64,000 bases of DNA from Eriocheir sinensis (lineage: Eukaryota; Arthropoda; Malacostraca; Decapoda; Varunidae), in NCBI RefSeq assembly GCF_024679095.1, contig NC_066535.1:6941121-7005120 (forward strand). The letters run 5' to 3'. The position numbers and the translations under genes were made by a program. The notes under the pieces were generated by a model, which was given only the letters and a program-made list of their open reading frames with translations, was not told the origin of the DNA and ran no database searches. The stretch's first letter is position 1; each line of letters opens with the position of its first letter. Positions 62,310 to 64,000 of this stretch are shown here, in pieces.

Positions 62310-62640
62310 ACCTAGTTGTGACATACGGGAAAAGAGCTACGTTCGCACTGTCCCGTCTCCATATCCGCTCTTATCCAACTTTTCCTTAAAATCATGAATG
62401 TTTCTTGCACAAACCACCTCCTCCTCCAGTCTATTCCAGAGCTCAATGCTTGTTTGGGAAGCTAAACATTTTCACATCTCGCCTACACGTGGTCGCCCTC
62501 AACTTCTTTCCATGTCCTCTCGTTTCTCTCTCATTCCACACACACAGGTCCTCTCTGTCCAAATGCTCCACCCCGCTCGCCACCCTGTACACCGCTATCG
62601 GGTCTCCTCTTTCTCTTCTTCTCTCCAGGGTTGTGAGCCT
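62310..62640 (-). mobile_element. Non-LTR retrotransposon 3' end with (CA)n tail
   Basis: Minus-strand translation gives GDPIAVYRVASGVEHLDRED, LCVWNERETRGHGKKL, DVKMFSFPNK, then after one frameshift ELWNRLEEEVVCARNIHDFK and KLDKSGYGDGTVRT followed by a stop. This is the C-terminal tail of CR1/Jockey-type reverse transcriptase ORFs. The 3' UTR of about 50 bases ends AACTAGGTAAATA and passes directly into (CA)n at 62306-62289. Confidence 0.8.
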
Positions 62641-62645
62641 CATGC

Positions 62646-62792
<147 letters not shown>

Positions 62793-63051
62793 GCGTTGCG
62801 TTGGGTGTGGGGGGTGTATATTCTAGTAAATTTTCAACCAAAGCACTGCCATGAAAATTTTGGTACTAACTATAAAACAAAACACTATATGTATGTATTT
62901 TCATATTCATATAAACACCAACATTTACTGTTTTAGGTAGAATGCTCAGAGGGGACAAGGCATCAGAGGAAAAGAGATAGATAGATAGAGAAGCATGCAT
63001 GATACAGTGTTTTGATTGATTAATAAATTAAATAACCAAGACTTTATACTG

Positions 63052-63174
63052 CTATTCTATATCAACCTGGAACAGGAAGTCCACAGGGACTCTTGCCATT
63101 TTATTCACAGTGCTGCTGCTGTTGTCTCTTCTGCAGTGGTTGATGCTGCCACCATCTTCACAGTGCACTGGTAA
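63052..63174 (-). CDS. Possible terminal exon of the membrane protein gene
   Basis: After a TAG acceptor at 63175-63176 an open frame runs 40 codons (LPVHCEDGGSINHC, then a Ser-rich stretch, ending FLFQVDIE) to TAG at 63054-63052. It joins the 63352 donor in phase 0. A stronger-looking acceptor (CTTTCAG) lies 18 bases upstream but gives a stop after five codons. An internal CAG|GTTGAT could also be a donor. Tentative. Confidence 0.35.
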   Translation of the reverse strand, partial: LPVHCEDGGSINHCRRDNSSSTVNKMARVPVDFLFQVDIE

Positions 63175-63351
63175 CTAGGGATGCAATGGTACCTGAAAGT
63201 GATTATTTTCTTAAAGTTTCTTTCTGGTGTTCAGTTTTCAAAAGGCAATCCCATTTTCCCATAAGCAAAAACAATAAACTTGTAACAACAGTACTCAAAT
63301 TTTAATGACTCTACTAATAGAAATTACCCTCCAGTTTATTACAATACACAC

Positions 63352-63492
63352 CTTATCTGGTGACAGTACCACCGTCTTGTTCTTGAAGGTCCACCGCTTG
63401 CCACAGCCCAGGTAGAAGAGAAGGAACAACATCATGACACAGAGCAGGCAGGTGGTGTACAGGATGTGAATCTGGATTAATGTCACATCCCC
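63352..63492 (-). CDS. Unidentified membrane protein gene, transmembrane exon
   Basis: 141 bp, 47 codons, joining in phase 0 after the 63649 donor. Acceptor ATTTCAG, donor AAG|GTGTGT. It encodes one clear membrane segment (ILYTTCLLCVMMLFLLFYLG) followed by a basic, presumably cytoplasmic stretch CGKRWTFKNKTVVLSPDK, so type I single-pass topology is likely (inference). I do not recognise the family. Confidence 0.65.
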
Positions 63493-63648
63493 CTGAAATA
63501 CATCTTACATCAGTATCTCCTGAGATGTTTCCTAATAGTGAATTATCAGACACCTGCTATATTACTTCTCTGAAATGCAAACATATCTCTAGAAGCAAAC
63601 AATCTCTCAAAGTCTTTAGATGGTCAAGAGTTCCTGCCAAAGACTAAC

Positions 63649-63783
63649 CTCAGAGAGATAAACACTGAGCTCGTGCTGCGGGGCTACTAGAAGGTTGCCA
63701 TCCACCCCAGCACTGCACCACTCAGAGGGCTCCTGCACCAACCAAGGCTTTCCCAACTCCACTTCTAGGGGTGGAGAAGGGCT
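63649..63783 (-). CDS. Unidentified membrane protein gene, internal exon
   Basis: Open frame between a good acceptor and donor GAG|GTTAGT. A perfect TACTAAC branch-point motif (63809-63803) sits about 20 bases before the acceptor. It encodes LEVELGKPWLVQEPSEW then GNLLVAPQHELSVYLSE, an apparently extracellular stretch with Trp and one Cys. Two AGs are usable (exon from 63783 or 63781); the second joins in frame to the candidate upstream exon at 63926-64000. Family not recognised. Confidence 0.6.
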
Positions 63784-63925
63784 CTGGCAGGGGGAACATC
63801 TTGTTAGTACCTATACAACTGAGTTTTGAATGGATGTAAAATAGACTGGGTAAATGGTTCTCAGAATCTGTCATGTGAACAGTGACTAGTGGACAGCCAA
63901 AACAACTTCATCAGCATTCCCTCAC

Positions 63926-64000
63926 CTACTTTGTAACACTTCCCCTGTTTTGGCAACATGCAGTTCAGTGGCTTCATGAAGGTATAAATACACAATAAAG
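63926..64000 (-). CDS. Possible upstream partial exon of the membrane protein gene
   Basis: A frame open to the window edge (LHEATELHVAKTGEVLQS) ends at AGTAG|GTGAGG. It joins the exon at 63781 as LQSSPSPPLEVELG without a stop. The other two frames contain or create stops. The exon start lies at or beyond the window edge or is unrecognised. Confidence 0.4.

Overview
This window looks like nuclear DNA of an arthropod, most likely a decapod crustacean (inference). Nothing bacterial or viral was recognised. The pointers are GT-AG introns, extreme density of GT, GA, TA, GAA and GATA microsatellites, non-LTR retroelement relics and MITE-like DNA elements. A retroelement 3' end reading into (CA)n after a short TAGGTAAATA motif resembles repeats I associate with decapod genomes, but that is recall and not a search.

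Region 1-46 kb has no host gene I can support. It holds microsatellite arrays of 50-370 bp, kilobase-scale purine or pyrimidine strand-asymmetric tracts, several satellites (50-bp unit at 12.5-13.5 kb; 32/35-bp units at 20.1-20.9 kb; about 97-101-bp and 140-150-bp units at 14.3-15.4 kb; a roughly 92-bp two-part unit at 40.4-40.8 kb) and decayed transposable elements. The TEs are a CR1/L2-like 3' fragment at 9.1-9.4 kb, an RTE-like fragment at 17.2-18.2 kb, a CR1-like element with an SGNH-esterase ORF1 and a partial endonuclease at about 23.2-26.1 kb, a tRNA-derived SINE at 30 kb, a hAT-type element with TIRs and an 8-bp target duplication at 30.55-31.33 kb, and an RTE 3' end at 33.4-33.8 kb. 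Four inverted-repeat or fold-back elements lie between 41.2 and 46.8 kb.

Region 47.0-58.4 kb, minus strand, is a complete 16-exon gene for the nuclear exosome RNA helicase MTR4 (MTREX/SKIV2L2). All introns are GT-AG and all phases join to an uninterrupted 1,022-residue protein. Its introns carry a pogo/Tc1-like element (intron 1), a 1,475-bp hAT element with perfect 8-bp target duplications and a nested SINE-like copy (intron 6), and an RTE scrap (intron 8).

Region 58.4-64 kb holds a 367-bp (TA)n array, another RTE relic, two non-LTR 3' ends that run into (CA)n, and at the right edge the 3' part of a second minus-strand gene for an unidentified single-pass membrane protein. No gene cluster or new defence or metabolic system is present. 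The most unusual pattern is the repeated junction between retroelement 3' ends and long microsatellites, together with the crowd of fold-back DNA elements just downstream of Mtr4.
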